DNA from: a virus
Length of the DNA stretch: 30,781 bases
Direction: 5' to 3' (one strand)
IMG/VR virus record: IMGVR_UViG_3300032282_001319
Location: 1 to 30,781 of that record
Shown here in pieces: positions 1 through 6,677 of this stretch. The translations under genes and the position numbers were made by a program. The notes below the pieces were generated by a model. The model was not told the origin of the DNA. It did no database searches and saw nothing but the letters and a program-made list of their open reading frames with translations. Every line of letters begins with the position of its first letter. The first letter of the stretch is position 1.

Positions 1-116
1 AGAAAGTCTCCCAATTCAAAATACTTGTAACCCGCAAACTTGTTGTGACCTGACTTGGTCAACTCTCGTGACTGCAAGGCAACTCGTGCCTCTGACAGTT
101 TTTTAAACACCTTCAT
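1..116 (-). CDS. ERF-type single-strand annealing protein, N-terminus only
   Basis: Partial gene running off the left edge; only the first 38 codons are present. The peptide begins MKVFKKLSEARVALQS and continues with KFAGYKYFELGDF, which I recognise as the opening of ERF-superfamily phage recombinases (a K-F-A-G-Y-x-Y-F-E-L-x-D-F block). That family anneals complementary single strands during phage recombination. The ATG (bases 116-114) follows AAGGAG with 8 nt spacing and overlaps the 3' end of the upstream exonuclease gene by 14 bp in another frame, so the two are translated as a pair. Annealing protein plus exonuclease is the classic phage recombination module. The family call rests on a short stretch, though that stretch is distinctive. 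Confidence 0.7.
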   Translation of the reverse strand, partial: MKVFKKLSEARVALQSRELTKSGHNKFAGYKYFELGDF

Positions 117-999
117 CTTCTTGCTCCTTTAACGTGGATTGATACTGACTACACCATTGCGATACACCACAGAAATTTCCTGTGCAACGTATCGCCTCAC
201 CTTTGCGGATTTCTATGAATCCTTTTGCGGTTGGTGGCAAGGTTGCCAACAACTCTTTTGCCTCTTCCTCTGTATCGAGTAAACGAATGGCAGTCTTGCG
301 ACCTTCCTTCTTTACTGCATACTTAGTTTCACGAACCCATCGTTCCTCTTCAGAGCACAATGGCAACTCCTCTTCCCAATCGGCTTGCACCTTGGATGCA
401 CGATGCATCTCGACACGCTCTTTGATGAACGCCTCTGTTCTATCGAACGTCCACATAGGAATGTCAATGACTTGAATAGGTGCTTGGGGATAGGACTCTT
501 TGTTCATTGCATCTCTGCGTGACCAATCACGAATGAGTGCACAAATCTTTAAGCCCTTAACTGGTCTGCGCTTGACACGCTCAACCAAATACTTGTAGAT
601 GTTTTGTTGTTGTTCCCACTCAGGCTTGTCGTTCATCAACGCCCATGCTGATGTGAATTTGTAGTCGGTGATGGTGATGCCATCCTCTTCATCTTTTTGC
701 AAATCAATTGCGCCCGACAACATGATGTCATCGATGCTAACTGACAGGCGTTCCTCGTTGGTGTGACCCGCTATCTCAGAACGTTCTGCTACCACATGCA
801 AGGCAGTACCCATGAGCATCCACAACATGTCTGCCACGTCTTGCTCTATCTCTTCATGGTGCTTACGTCTAAGGCGTTGTATTCTTGGTGGTGAAATGAT
901 TTCGGTTACTGAGTAGTCGCTCTTACCCTTGGAATAAAAGTCTCTCGATGCAAGTGCCACAAGTGTCTCAGGCACGTTAAACTTGTTAGTGATTTTCAT
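103..999 (-). CDS. PD-(D/E)XK exonuclease, RecB/Cas4-like
   Basis: A 298-residue protein with a RecB-type nuclease core. An early helix holds the candidate acidic/histidine motif (ALHVVAERSE). Then comes GAIDLQKDEEDGITITDYK, giving the motif II Asp and the D-Y-K of motif III, followed by a QQQNIYKYL helix like the Q-containing motif IV. C-terminal cysteines (CTGNFCGVSQWC) recall the Cys cluster of Cas4/AddB-like nucleases, though I cannot prove a Fe-S cluster. The start has a strong AGGAGG 4 nt upstream of the ATG. It overlaps the ERF-like gene downstream, so a 5'-end resection role in annealing-type recombination is likely. The last codons, GAAGGTGTTTAA, encode EGV-stop, as in two other leftward genes here. 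Confidence 0.8.
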   Translation of the reverse strand: MKITNKFNVPETLVALASRDFYSKGKSDYSVTEIISPPRIQRLRRKHHEEIEQDVADMLWMLMGTALHVVAERSEIAGHTNEERLSVSIDDIMLSGAIDLQKDEEDGITITDYKFTSAWALMNDKPEWEQQQNIYKYLVERVKRRPVKGLKICALIRDWSRRDAMNKESYPQAPIQVIDIPMWTFDRTEAFIKERVEMHRASKVQADWEEELPLCSEEERWVRETKYAVKKEGRKTAIRLLDTEEEAKELLATLPPTAKGFIEIRKGEAIRCTGNFCGVSQWCSQYQSTLKEQEDEGV

Positions 1000-1013
1000 C
1001 TAGCCTCCTGTTA

Positions 1014-1406
1014 ATGAACCTCTATGCTAATACAACTTGGAACACTATGCAAGCACTATCACTAAAAATATTTGGAGAACCTTGTTCCAAGGCAAACAGT
1101 CGGAGGATTGTGAAGTTTGGAAACAAGATTGCATCCATCAAGTCGGACAAAGCGTTGTTGTATGCATCAGCGTTTAAACGTCAATGCAATGTACCTGCTT
1201 CCCAGAAATTTTCATGCGATGTGGTGGTAACGATTCGTATATGGTACGCATCCCGCAGACCTGACCTCGATGAAAGTTTGATACTTGACCTACTACAAGA
1301 CGTGACCTATGAGAACGACAGGCAAGTCAAAGAGAAACATATTTACTGGATGGGGGTTGACAAAGAGAACCCACGTTGCGAGATAGAAGTTACGGAGCGG
1401 AAATAA
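1014..1406 (+). CDS. RusA-family Holliday junction resolvase
   Basis: A 130-residue protein with the RusA signature: a beta-strand IFGEPCSKANSRR near the N-terminus, then RRPDLDES, LDLLQDVTYENDRQV and a closing beta-strand. The Asp residues of PDLD and the D of ENDRQV match the acidic catalytic positions of RusA, which cuts four-way DNA junctions as a dimer. The family is usually about 120 residues, so the length fits. The first ATG has no clear ribosome site on this strand, because the AGGAGG-type sequence just upstream serves the divergent exonuclease. Met12 (ATG at 1047) is an equally plausible start and aligns better with family N-termini. A hairpin follows the stop at once. Only 14 bp separate it from the divergent exonuclease start. 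Confidence 0.85.
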   Translation: MNLYANTTWNTMQALSLKIFGEPCSKANSRRIVKFGNKIASIKSDKALLYASAFKRQCNVPASQKFSCDVVVTIRIWYASRRPDLDESLILDLLQDVTYENDRQVKEKHIYWMGVDKENPRCEIEVTERK

Positions 1407-1408
1407 AA

Positions 1409-1437
1409 AAAGCCACTCGGTTTTAATGAGTGGCTTT
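1409..1437. terminator. Hairpin after the resolvase gene, probable terminator
   Basis: A perfect 10-bp stem, AAAGCCACTC (1409-1418) with GAGTGGCTTT (1428-1437), and a 9-nt loop, 2 bp after the TAA. Rightward, the T tract is only the three stem Ts. Leftward, the stem is followed by seven Ts, so it reads better as a bidirectional or leftward terminator. Confidence 0.55.
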
Positions 1438-1510
1438 CCGACCTACTGGTCTGTTATCAGGAGGCTTAATCTAGATAAGTGCATATATGATACATCAGAG
1501 AACGTTCCCT

Positions 1511-1538
1511 TTGCAAACTTTTTTTGTTGTTGCATAAT
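1511..1538 (+). promoter_or_regulatory. Candidate sigma-70-like promoter
   Basis: TTGCAA (1511-1516), a 16-bp spacer rich in T, then CATAAT (1533-1538). It lies between the resolvase hairpin and the terminator at 1594-1627, with no open reading frame between. Predicted from sequence only. Confidence 0.4.
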
Positions 1539-1544
1539 TTAATT

Positions 1545-1627
1545 TCTGCTCTGTCCTCCGACAAGGCGGTTGCCTCTCCATCACGTGGAGTTCAAAGGGA
1601 GTGTTTAAACGCACTCCCTTTTTTTTA
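1545..1627 (+). ncRNA. Candidate small non-coding RNA
   Basis: The sequence between the promoter-like elements and a strong intrinsic terminator has no credible start codon plus ribosome site, so the unit would give an RNA of about 80 nt. It contains a 5-bp hairpin (CTCCA-TCACG-TGGAG, about 1577-1591) and then the terminator hairpin. I do not recognise a family. The start point is inferred from the -10 position. It could equally be the leader of a longer transcript that ends here. Confidence 0.35.
1594..1627 (+). terminator. Rho-independent terminator with GTTTAAAC loop
   Basis: A perfect 10-bp stem, AAAGGGAGTG (1594-1603) with CACTCCCTTT (1612-1621), has an 8-nt loop TTTAAACG and runs into a tract of eight Ts. 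One GTTTAAAC copy (1603-1610) forms the loop plus its closing base. The terminator at 21762-21790 has the same loop. Confidence 0.85.
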
Positions 1628-1681
1628 AGCCGGTTAAAACTTGCCGCCGGGCGCTTTTTCACAACGTTTAAACATCCTAAG

Positions 1682-1694
1682 TTACGCTGCGTAA
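1682..1694. promoter_or_regulatory. 13-bp perfect palindrome, possible operator
   Basis: TTACGC-T-GCGTAA lies in the non-coding stretch, 9 bp after the GTTTAAAC copy at 1666-1673 and just before an A/T-rich run (AAAAAATATTTATAC) that could hold a -10 box. The symmetry suits a dimeric regulator. No direct evidence of binding. Confidence 0.3.
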
Positions 1695-1810
1695 AAAATA
1701 TTTATACGATTAAGCCAAACCCCTATTGCGCTCATCGCTAAAAAAGAATTAACATGATGACTCGCCTCTTGTTTGTCGATGCAAAACGGCACGGACAAGG
1801 GGCTTAATTG

Positions 1811-1981
1811 TCGGTAGTGTGGTTAGTGCGTTAGATACCGAAAAGGGAAGGCGAAGATAGAGTCCCTCGCACGAAAAGTCTGTCGGGTCGTACCGAAGCC
1901 ATTGGGCGTAAGTGCGTGAAGGCAGACCAGTTTAAGGCTAGGTCTGCCCTCTCCAAAGGGCAGAAGATACGATGAGTATCT
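1811..1981 (+). ncRNA. Structured leader with mutually exclusive hairpins upstream of the HNH gene
   Basis: The 586-bp stretch 1407-1992 has no credible gene. Its right end is dense in self-complementary arms: TCGGTA (1811-1816) with TACCGA (1836-1841); GGCAGACC (1921-1928) with GGTCTGCC (1941-1948); TCTGCCCT (1943-1950) with AGGGCAGA (1957-1964); AGATAC (1965-1970) with GTATCT (1976-1981). The second and third pairings compete for TCTGCC, as in attenuators and riboswitches. No U tract follows, so translation control or a free RNA is more likely than termination. I do not recognise an RNA family. Strand is assumed from the downstream gene. Confidence 0.4.
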
Positions 1982-1998
1982 AAATACTATGAGTGACT

Positions 1999-2235
1999 AT
2001 GGCAACTAAAGACAAAAGAGATTGGAAAAAAGAATATCAAACCCAACTCAAAAGGGGTGACGATAAGGGGCAACTAGAACGTCAGAAAGCAAGACGTTTA
2101 TACGATAAGAAAGGCATAGAAAGAACAGGCAAAAACATAGACCACATTACACCTATAAAAACTGGTGGCAAGACCACTACAGGCAACCTCAGATTGCGCT
2201 CACCAAGAGCCAACAAATCTGACAATAAAAAATAA
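1999..2235 (+). CDS. HNH endonuclease, small phage type
   Basis: A 78-residue basic protein. Residues from about 45 give the HNH core: NIDHITPIKTGGKTTTGNL, then RLRSPRANKSDNKK. The D-H pair, the P-I-x-x-G-G turn, the N-L and the final N-K positions match the metal-binding and catalytic layout of HNH nucleases. The N-terminal part is mostly Lys/Arg helix. Such small HNH proteins nick or cut DNA and in phages act in packaging or as homing enzymes; which applies here is unknown. A GTG at 1993 would add two residues. Neither start has a good ribosome site, which is notable given the structured leader just upstream. It sits 18 bp before the primase-helicase gene. Confidence 0.8.
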   Translation: MATKDKRDWKKEYQTQLKRGDDKGQLERQKARRLYDKKGIERTGKNIDHITPIKTGGKTTTGNLRLRSPRANKSDNKK

Positions 2236-2253
2236 TTTTCGTAGGAGGCTTAA

Positions 2254-3954
2254 TTGAATGCAGTCGCTGAACTGATTGATACGCTATACATTGATGACAC
2301 GCAACGTGTCGTTTGTCCCATGTGTTCGCCCGAACGCAAGAAATTCAAACTCAAAGAACTCAAGATAGACCGCAAGCCCGAAGGCTTGGTGTACCTCTGC
2401 CATCATTGCGGAGTGTCGGGTCTCGTCCCAAACAAAAAAACCCATCAACCGACATACCGCAAGGAGCAGAATGTGATTCCCTTAAAGCAACCCCCCGCCA
2501 TCACCAAACTACAACCACAACACTACAGTTTTCTGAAGACACGTGGTATTTCGGAGAGGGTTGCAGATGAGATGAAATTGTTTCCTGCCCAGAAATACTT
2601 TGCTCGTTTAAACAAGGAGACCGAAGCGATTGGCTTCCCGTATTTTCGAGGTGGAGTCTATGTTTCTGCCAAGTACCGCTCGATTGAATCGAAGGACTTT
2701 ACGCAAGATGCGGGTGGGGCGCATGACTTCTTTGGCATTGACCACATCGACCAAACACTACCAGTAGTGATTGTTGAGGGTGAGATAGATGCCTTGACTT
2801 TGATGGAGTGCGGTTTAAAGAACGTCCTGTCAGTACCAAGTGGTGCTCCCATGAAGGTCACCGATGGCAAGATTGACGCAAGCGAAGACAAGCGATTTAC
2901 TTTTGTTTGGAACGCCTTTGACATGTTGAAGAACGTGCCATACGTGACGATTGCAACCGACACAGATTCAGCGGGACAGGCGTTAGCGGAAGAACTGGCA
3001 AGGCGTATTGGCAAAGACAAATGTCGTATCGCCAAGTTTGATTACAAGGACTTGAACGAAGTTTTCTTGGCTGAAGGTGCAGACTTAGTTAAACAAATTA
3101 TTGACTCAGCCGAGCCGTATCCAGTAGCGGGCTTGTCGTCCGCCAGCAAGTTTGAGGAGCGTTTAAACGACCTATGGGGTAAGGGCACAGGGAAAGGGAC
3201 GAGCACAGGTTACTCGAACGTTGACCAAATTTACACAGTAGCCCAAGGACAACTGACCATCGTCACAGGTTATCCGTCTTGCGGTAAGTCGAACTTTGTA
3301 GACCAACTGATGGTCAACCTTGGCAAAGCCCATGATTGGAAGTTTGCTATCTGTTCATTTGAGAACCAACCTGAGATACACATCTCACGCCTGATGGAGA
3401 TTTACAAAGAGAAAAGATTCTTTGAAGGCAACAACCGCATGACCCAAGACGAAAAGGATGAGGCGTTTAAATGGGTAGAGAACCATTTTCTGTTTCTAGA
3501 TTCCGAAGGCGCAGAACCCTCATCAATTGAATCAATCCTTGAACGTGCAAGAGTAGCAGTAGCAAGAACAGGCATACGTGGTTTAGTCGTTGACCCATAC
3601 AACTACATTGAAAACAAATCGGGCATGGCAGAGCACGAATTCATCTCATCGATGTTGACACGCATGCAAGCGTTTGCAAAGGCGTATGGGGTGCATATAT
3701 GGTTTGTGGCTCACCCAAGCAAAATAACCCGCTCAAACATGGATTTACCACGTCCTGATGGCATGGCTATCTCAGGTTCGATGGCGTGGTGGGCGAAGGC
3801 TGATTGCGGACTGACCATTCACCGAACCAAATCGAATGACGTTGAACTGGCGGTTTGGAAGTGTCGCTATCGTTGGATTGGAACTCAGGGCGAAACAACC
3901 CTTGGGTACAACAAAACAACTGGTACGTACTTTGAAAACACCGATGCGTTTTGA
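2254..3954 (+). CDS. DNA primase-helicase, T7 gp4-like
   Basis: A 566-residue fusion protein. The N-terminal zinc finger uses C21, C24, C49 and C52 (CPMC and CHHC). A TOPRIM domain follows, with VEGEIDA near 174-180 and ATDTDSAG near 234-241 as its acidic residues. The C-terminal DnaB/RecA-type helicase domain has Walker A GYPSCGKS near 339-346, Walker B GLVVDPYNY, and WFVAHPSK as the H4-like strand. It would unwind DNA at the fork and lay primers, as T7 gene 4 protein does, at about the same length. Translation starts at TTG, 8 nt after a clear AGGAGG. It contains GTTTAAAC copies at 2606 and 3161, both read as Leu-Asn. No DNA polymerase is present in this window. Confidence 0.93.
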   Translation: MNAVAELIDTLYIDDTQRVVCPMCSPERKKFKLKELKIDRKPEGLVYLCHHCGVSGLVPNKKTHQPTYRKEQNVIPLKQPPAITKLQPQHYSFLKTRGISERVADEMKLFPAQKYFARLNKETEAIGFPYFRGGVYVSAKYRSIESKDFTQDAGGAHDFFGIDHIDQTLPVVIVEGEIDALTLMECGLKNVLSVPSGAPMKVTDGKIDASEDKRFTFVWNAFDMLKNVPYVTIATDTDSAGQALAEELARRIGKDKCRIAKFDYKDLNEVFLAEGADLVKQIIDSAEPYPVAGLSSASKFEERLNDLWGKGTGKGTSTGYSNVDQIYTVAQGQLTIVTGYPSCGKSNFVDQLMVNLGKAHDWKFAICSFENQPEIHISRLMEIYKEKRFFEGNNRMTQDEKDEAFKWVENHFLFLDSEGAEPSSIESILERARVAVARTGIRGLVVDPYNYIENKSGMAEHEFISSMLTRMQAFAKAYGVHIWFVAHPSKITRSNMDLPRPDGMAISGSMAWWAKADCGLTIHRTKSNDVELAVWKCRYRWIGTQGETTLGYNKTTGTYFENTDAF

Positions 3955-4043
3955 CCAACTGCTGTGTTTTGCTTCTCTGTTGTATCAACCAGTCGGGCGT
4001 TTAAACGCAGAGCCATGACTTCCTGCTTTTAAAAATTTAGGGC

Positions 4044-4080
4044 AAAAAAAATCCCCCCAAGGCGCAAACCAAGGGGGGAG
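4044..4080 (-). terminator. Terminator of the leftward early operon
   Basis: Read leftward: CCCCCC stem, loop with an inner GG/CC pair, GGGGGG stem (stem arms 4052-4058 and 4073-4079), then eight Ts (A tract 4044-4051 on the plus strand). It sits 10 bp beyond the last leftward gene, so it ends the 10216-to-4090 operon. The rightward primase-helicase gene ends at 3954. The 3955-4040 gap holds a 12-bp palindrome, GCGTTTAAACGC (3997-4008). Confidence 0.85.
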
Positions 4081-4089
4081 GAACTAGTG

Positions 4090-4227
4090 TCAATTCTCAT
4101 TTCGTTCTTTAATCTCACGCTCAATAATCTCTTGGAATAACTTCCATCGTGATGACTTGTGTTTGCCTCCATGCTTGGGGGCTTTGTTTAACGCCTTGAC
4201 AACTGGGTTGATAGGTTTAACTTTCAT
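4090..4227 (-). CDS. Small basic protein, unknown
   Basis: A 45-residue protein beginning MKVKPINPVVKALNKAPKHG. The middle (GGKHKSSRWK) is strongly basic, and a charged helix at the C-terminus ends EIKERNEN. The ATG overlaps the upstream stop as ATGA, a translational-coupling junction used repeatedly in this operon, which supports it as a real gene despite its size. It is the last gene before the operon terminator. No family recognised. The net positive charge would allow nucleic-acid binding, but that is only an inference. Confidence 0.6.
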   Translation of the reverse strand: MKVKPINPVVKALNKAPKHGGKHKSSRWKLFQEIIEREIKERNEN

Positions 4228-4418
4228 AATGCATCCTTAGTTTGATGTTTCCATTCGTGCATCGGGATGGTGTGTGCGATGTCAATCGCATCGAGCGGAC
4301 ATCGAGCGTATATCTCAACGCTCAACTTTTTGTCAGCAATGGTTTGCTCAACCACGTGCATGACCCGCTCTTGCATGTCTGACTGTCGAGTGTTCGAGTG
4401 CTTGGTGTAGGCAATCAT
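4224..4418 (-). CDS. Hypothetical protein, early operon
   Basis: A 64-residue soluble protein (MIAYTKHSNTRQSDMQERV at the N-terminus). It predicts as helix-strand-helix with no membrane segment, and I recognise no motif. The start overlaps the upstream stop as ATGA, and its own stop overlaps the next start the same way, so it sits in a coupled run of four small genes (5111 to 4090). Real as a gene by context; function unknown. Confidence 0.6.
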   Translation of the reverse strand: MIAYTKHSNTRQSDMQERVMHVVEQTIADKKLSVEIYARCPLDAIDIAHTIPMHEWKHQTKDAL

Positions 4419-4747
4419 TTGTTAGCCTCGAACTCCCACTCGTCCATACAGAAGTCAAGGTCACGCAAGTCGGGGGTATCGGTGCGCTCTTCAACTGTGC
4501 CATCGCTCCACGTCACCAGTACGCACCAACGCCTGATTGTTTTGCGTGGTGTGTTTATCAACTTGTGGAACAACTCGTTGTCACGTTCAACGTAGCGCAA
4601 CGCACTCTTGTCTTCATCGTCAAGGTCATCAACGCATGCTTGCATGTCAGCGATTGCCTCTGCCCATGTATCGAACCCATTGCCATCTCGATACTCACGA
4701 ATCGTGTCACGTGCTGATTCGTCTGTGTGGTAGTAAAGTGTGCTCAT
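4415..4747 (-). CDS. Hypothetical acidic protein, early operon
   Basis: A 110-residue acidic protein beginning MSTLYYHTDESARDTIREYR. The centre holds a charged helix (ACVDDLDDEDKSALRYVERD). A short beta region near residues 70-85 (RRWCVLVTWSDGTVEERTD) resembles a small domain repeated in phage early proteins, but I cannot name it. GGAGGG lies 11 nt upstream, with a GTTTAAAC copy (4748-4755) filling the space between ribosome site and ATG and supplying the stop codon of the upstream gene. The motif thus sits directly at a translation junction. Confidence 0.65.
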   Translation of the reverse strand: MSTLYYHTDESARDTIREYRDGNGFDTWAEAIADMQACVDDLDDEDKSALRYVERDNELFHKLINTPRKTIRRWCVLVTWSDGTVEERTDTPDLRDLDFCMDEWEFEANK

Positions 4748-4749
4748 GT

Positions 4750-4896
4750 TTAAACGCCCTCCGAATATTTAATGCTGATGTGGTGAAGTAACGCATCGAG
4801 GTCAGTCGAGATTGAACTCTCGATGACCACGCCCGATACGCTATAGACAATGAGCATCCATCCGTTGTCTGCTCTGAGCAATTCAATCTTGTTCAT
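4750..4896 (-). CDS. Small hypothetical protein, early operon
   Basis: A 48-residue protein starting MNKIELLRADNGWMLIVYS and ending KYSEGV. The ATG overlaps the upstream stop as ATGA. The stop TAA lies inside GTTTAAAC (4748-4755), and the preceding GGAGGG codons double as the ribosome site of the next gene. It looks like one compact alpha/beta domain with no cysteines and no membrane segment. Coupling to both neighbours supports it as a gene. Function unknown. Confidence 0.6.
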   Translation of the reverse strand: MNKIELLRADNGWMLIVYSVSGVVIESSISTDLDALLHHISIKYSEGV

Positions 4897-5111
4897 ACTG
4901 TCACCTCCACGTCTATGTCTAGTTCCAAAAAGAAGTCTTCAATCGAAACCCACTCAGTATCAGAACCTCGTGGTATTTGTTTGCTGACCTCACGTTTAAA
5001 CGCCTGTGCCTCATCGTTGTTGGTAAACAATTTAAGGTTGGTCTTGCCGTCATCGCCTGTGTTGTTTTCATTAACAGACTTGACGAGAAAAACTTGGACG
5101 ATGCGTTTCAT
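4893..5111 (-). CDS. Hypothetical protein, early operon
   Basis: A 72-residue protein, MKRIVQVFLVKSVNENNTGD at the start, with alternating strands and one helix (NNDEAQAFKREVSKQIPRG), then an acidic tail ending FFLELDIDVEVTV. The layout suggests a small alpha/beta fold. ATGA overlaps occur at both ends. A GTTTAAAC copy at 4994-5001 is read as Phe-Lys in this frame, whereas most coding copies are read as Leu-Asn. No family recognised. Confidence 0.6.
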   Translation of the reverse strand: MKRIVQVFLVKSVNENNTGDDGKTNLKLFTNNDEAQAFKREVSKQIPRGSDTEWVSIEDFFLELDIDVEVTV

Positions 5112-5293
5112 AAAATCTCCTTGAGTAAGTGTTGAGAAAGAACCACGACTGCTTGAGCGTAGGTGTCGAACGTGTTGTCACCATTAGGCGAGTGCACGTA
5201 CTGGTCATCACCCTCCTCTGTTTGGTACTCAACCATGTAGCCGTTGCTCGTGCTGATGATGGTGAACGATGAGATGATTTCTTCTTTGTACAT
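5108..5293 (-). CDS. Small hypothetical protein, early operon
   Basis: A 61-residue protein, MYKEEIISSFTIISTSNGYM at the start: a beta-rich first half, an acidic turn (YQTEEGDDQYVHS), then a helix (TYAQAVVVLSQHLLKEIL). The start codon follows the upstream stop directly (TAAATG), with GGAGGG 6 nt before it, inside the previous gene's last codons. Its stop overlaps the next start as ATGA. The beta-then-helix layout resembles the neighbour at 4750-4896, so they could be distant relatives; this is only an impression. Confidence 0.6.
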   Translation of the reverse strand: MYKEEIISSFTIISTSNGYMVEYQTEEGDDQYVHSPNGDNTFDTYAQAVVVLSQHLLKEIL

Positions 5294-5644
5294 TTAAACG
5301 CCCTCCTTGAGATTGAACGTACCGCAAACCAAACACGTGCTTTTGTAGTGAGGTGTGTCATCTTCACATGGTGTGCAACGATGCCAACTGTCATGCCACA
5401 ACGTGCCGTCATTGACTGCGTCATAGACACCGCTCTGACCTTGCTCCTCGTATATCTCCAATGCAGTCTGATAGTTAACTTGCTCACCAATTGCCTCAAC
5501 AAACTCGATGGCGTTGTCAAGACAGTCACCAACTGTGAACTCTGAACCATCGTTGTCTTTCGATTGGTTGAGAATCTTTTTTGATAGCACGTTGCGTACA
5601 TCACGCAAATCAAAAAGTGCGTCTGATACTTTTTCTAAATTCAT
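5294..5644 (-). CDS. Hypothetical protein with C-terminal zinc-finger-like cysteines
   Basis: A 116-residue protein. The N-terminal two-thirds is helical and acidic (MNLEKVSDALFDLRDVRNVL, then GDCLDNAIEFVEAIGEQV). The C-terminal part contains CTPCEDD and, 15 residues on, CLVCG, a C-x2-C pair repeat able to bind one zinc ion. The start has GGAGG 7 nt upstream. It ends EGV-stop with the ribosome site of the next gene built into those codons. No named family. A DNA- or protein-binding role is possible from the zinc-ribbon-like end but not shown. Confidence 0.65.
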   Translation of the reverse strand: MNLEKVSDALFDLRDVRNVLSKKILNQSKDNDGSEFTVGDCLDNAIEFVEAIGEQVNYQTALEIYEEQGQSGVYDAVNDGTLWHDSWHRCTPCEDDTPHYKSTCLVCGTFNLKEGV

Positions 5645-5658
5645 AAAGCCTCCAAAAA

Positions 5659-5874
5659 TTAATGAACGATTTCACTTGATGGGTCTGACTCATCGTAGAT
5701 ACGAGAGACAGTCATCACGATGTATGCAAGGAGTGATGCGGGTTCGATACCCCCCATCACCCCCGCCCTTGCAAGCAACATAGTCAATGCGGGAATGACA
5801 ATCTCCATCTCTTTGCCATTCAACGTATCGCCCATGTTGCTCACCAGTTTGTCAAACTCCTCAACAGTCTTCAT
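5659..5874 (-). CDS. Small hypothetical protein downstream of the VWA gene
   Basis: A 71-residue protein, MKTVEEFDKLVSNMGDTLNG at the start, followed by a hydrophobic helix run (MEIVIPALTMLLARAGVMGG, then ASLLAYIVMTVSRIYDES). It could be a helical-bundle protein or weakly membrane-associated; the segments are short and broken by charged residues, so I favour soluble. The start overlaps the VWA gene's stop as ATGA, pointing to coupled production with the AAA+/VWA cassette. Function unknown. Confidence 0.6.
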   Translation of the reverse strand: MKTVEEFDKLVSNMGDTLNGKEMEIVIPALTMLLARAGVMGGIEPASLLAYIVMTVSRIYDESDPSSEIVH

Positions 5875-6674
5875 TGCAACTCCTTGAGGATTTTGTTAAA
5901 CGATGCTGATGCCAAGCCATTGATGTCTGCAACGTTCTCGCTTGAGCGAAAGCATTCCTTAACACTCGTGTGCCCGATACCGATTGCAATAATCTTGACG
6001 TTGAGTCTGTCGGCAAGACTTTGCAGATGAGCCATGTGCTTTTGGTTGTAGCCGTCAGCATCGGTGAGCAAGAACAAAATCTTGCGTTGCTCTTGACGAG
6101 TAGCCAAGTCTTCAATCGTGATACTCAGCGATGAGTAATCAGGCGTTGCAGACCTAGCCCATTGATGAATCGAACCCAACTTAGCAGATGCTTTCTGAAT
6201 CGATTCTTTCCACGTCTTGAACGGCACGAACGTAGGTTGCTCGTACTTGATGTGGATGTTGCCAACTGCACCAGTAGCATCACGATGGACAGTCTCAGCA
6301 CCGCCATAAAACCCTGTGACGTTGAACGATACGTTTGCCTTGTCCAGTATGCGAGACAACTGGATTGCCAACGCCTCCGCAGTACCGATGCGATTGTCAG
6401 AATTCATAGAACCCGAACAGTCGATGAGTATCGATACCGCTGATGCCTCTGCCTCAACGTGAACACGTTTGGCAAACACCGCAGTACTGCCACAGGCAAA
6501 GCGTGTAAACGCCTTGCGGTCTAAACGTCCTGACTCCTCGTGTGTGTTCCAACCGACTAAGTCGAGTGAACGCAAGAGGCGCAAGATGTTGGCACGAGTA
6601 GCACCAAGGTTGCTTGCCTGATGGTTGTACTGGAATGAATAGTTACGCTCTGCGTCTGCTTTGATTACGTACAT
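5871..6674 (-). CDS. CobT-like VWA-domain protein (C-terminal half)
   Basis: A 267-residue protein. Residues 20-75 (LGATRANILRLLRSLDLVGW, then EESGRLDRKAFTRFA) match the segment that precedes the VWA domain in CobT-like proteins. The VWA domain starts at about 79 with ILIDCSGSM, giving the D-x-S-x-S metal site (MIDAS). LFLLTDADGYN near 200 is the usual second acidic strand, and IIAIGIG near 230 closes the fold. Such proteins partner MoxR/CobS-type AAA+ ATPases, and the matching ATPase lies two genes upstream. In the same frame, only TAA-ATC separates its ATG from the previous gene, so the two read as one CobT-like protein split by a single stop. GGGGGT before the ATG may allow re-initiation. 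Confidence 0.8.
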   Translation of the reverse strand: MYVIKADAERNYSFQYNHQASNLGATRANILRLLRSLDLVGWNTHEESGRLDRKAFTRFACGSTAVFAKRVHVEAEASAVSILIDCSGSMNSDNRIGTAEALAIQLSRILDKANVSFNVTGFYGGAETVHRDATGAVGNIHIKYEQPTFVPFKTWKESIQKASAKLGSIHQWARSATPDYSSLSITIEDLATRQEQRKILFLLTDADGYNQKHMAHLQSLADRLNVKIIAIGIGHTSVKECFRSSENVADINGLASASFNKILKELQ

Positions 6675-6677
6675 GAT

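Noticed and set aside
1459-1470. An AGGAGGCTTAAT ribosome site for a gene after the resolvase
   Set aside because: The same string precedes real genes at 2254 and (as AGGAGGCTTAACC) at 9248, but no start codon lies within range here; perhaps a relic of a lost gene.
5071-5613. A 180-residue leftward frame overlapping three small genes
   Set aside because: It runs out of frame through genes joined by ATGA overlaps and ribosome sites; its Ser/Thr/Arg-rich composition is that of a shadow.
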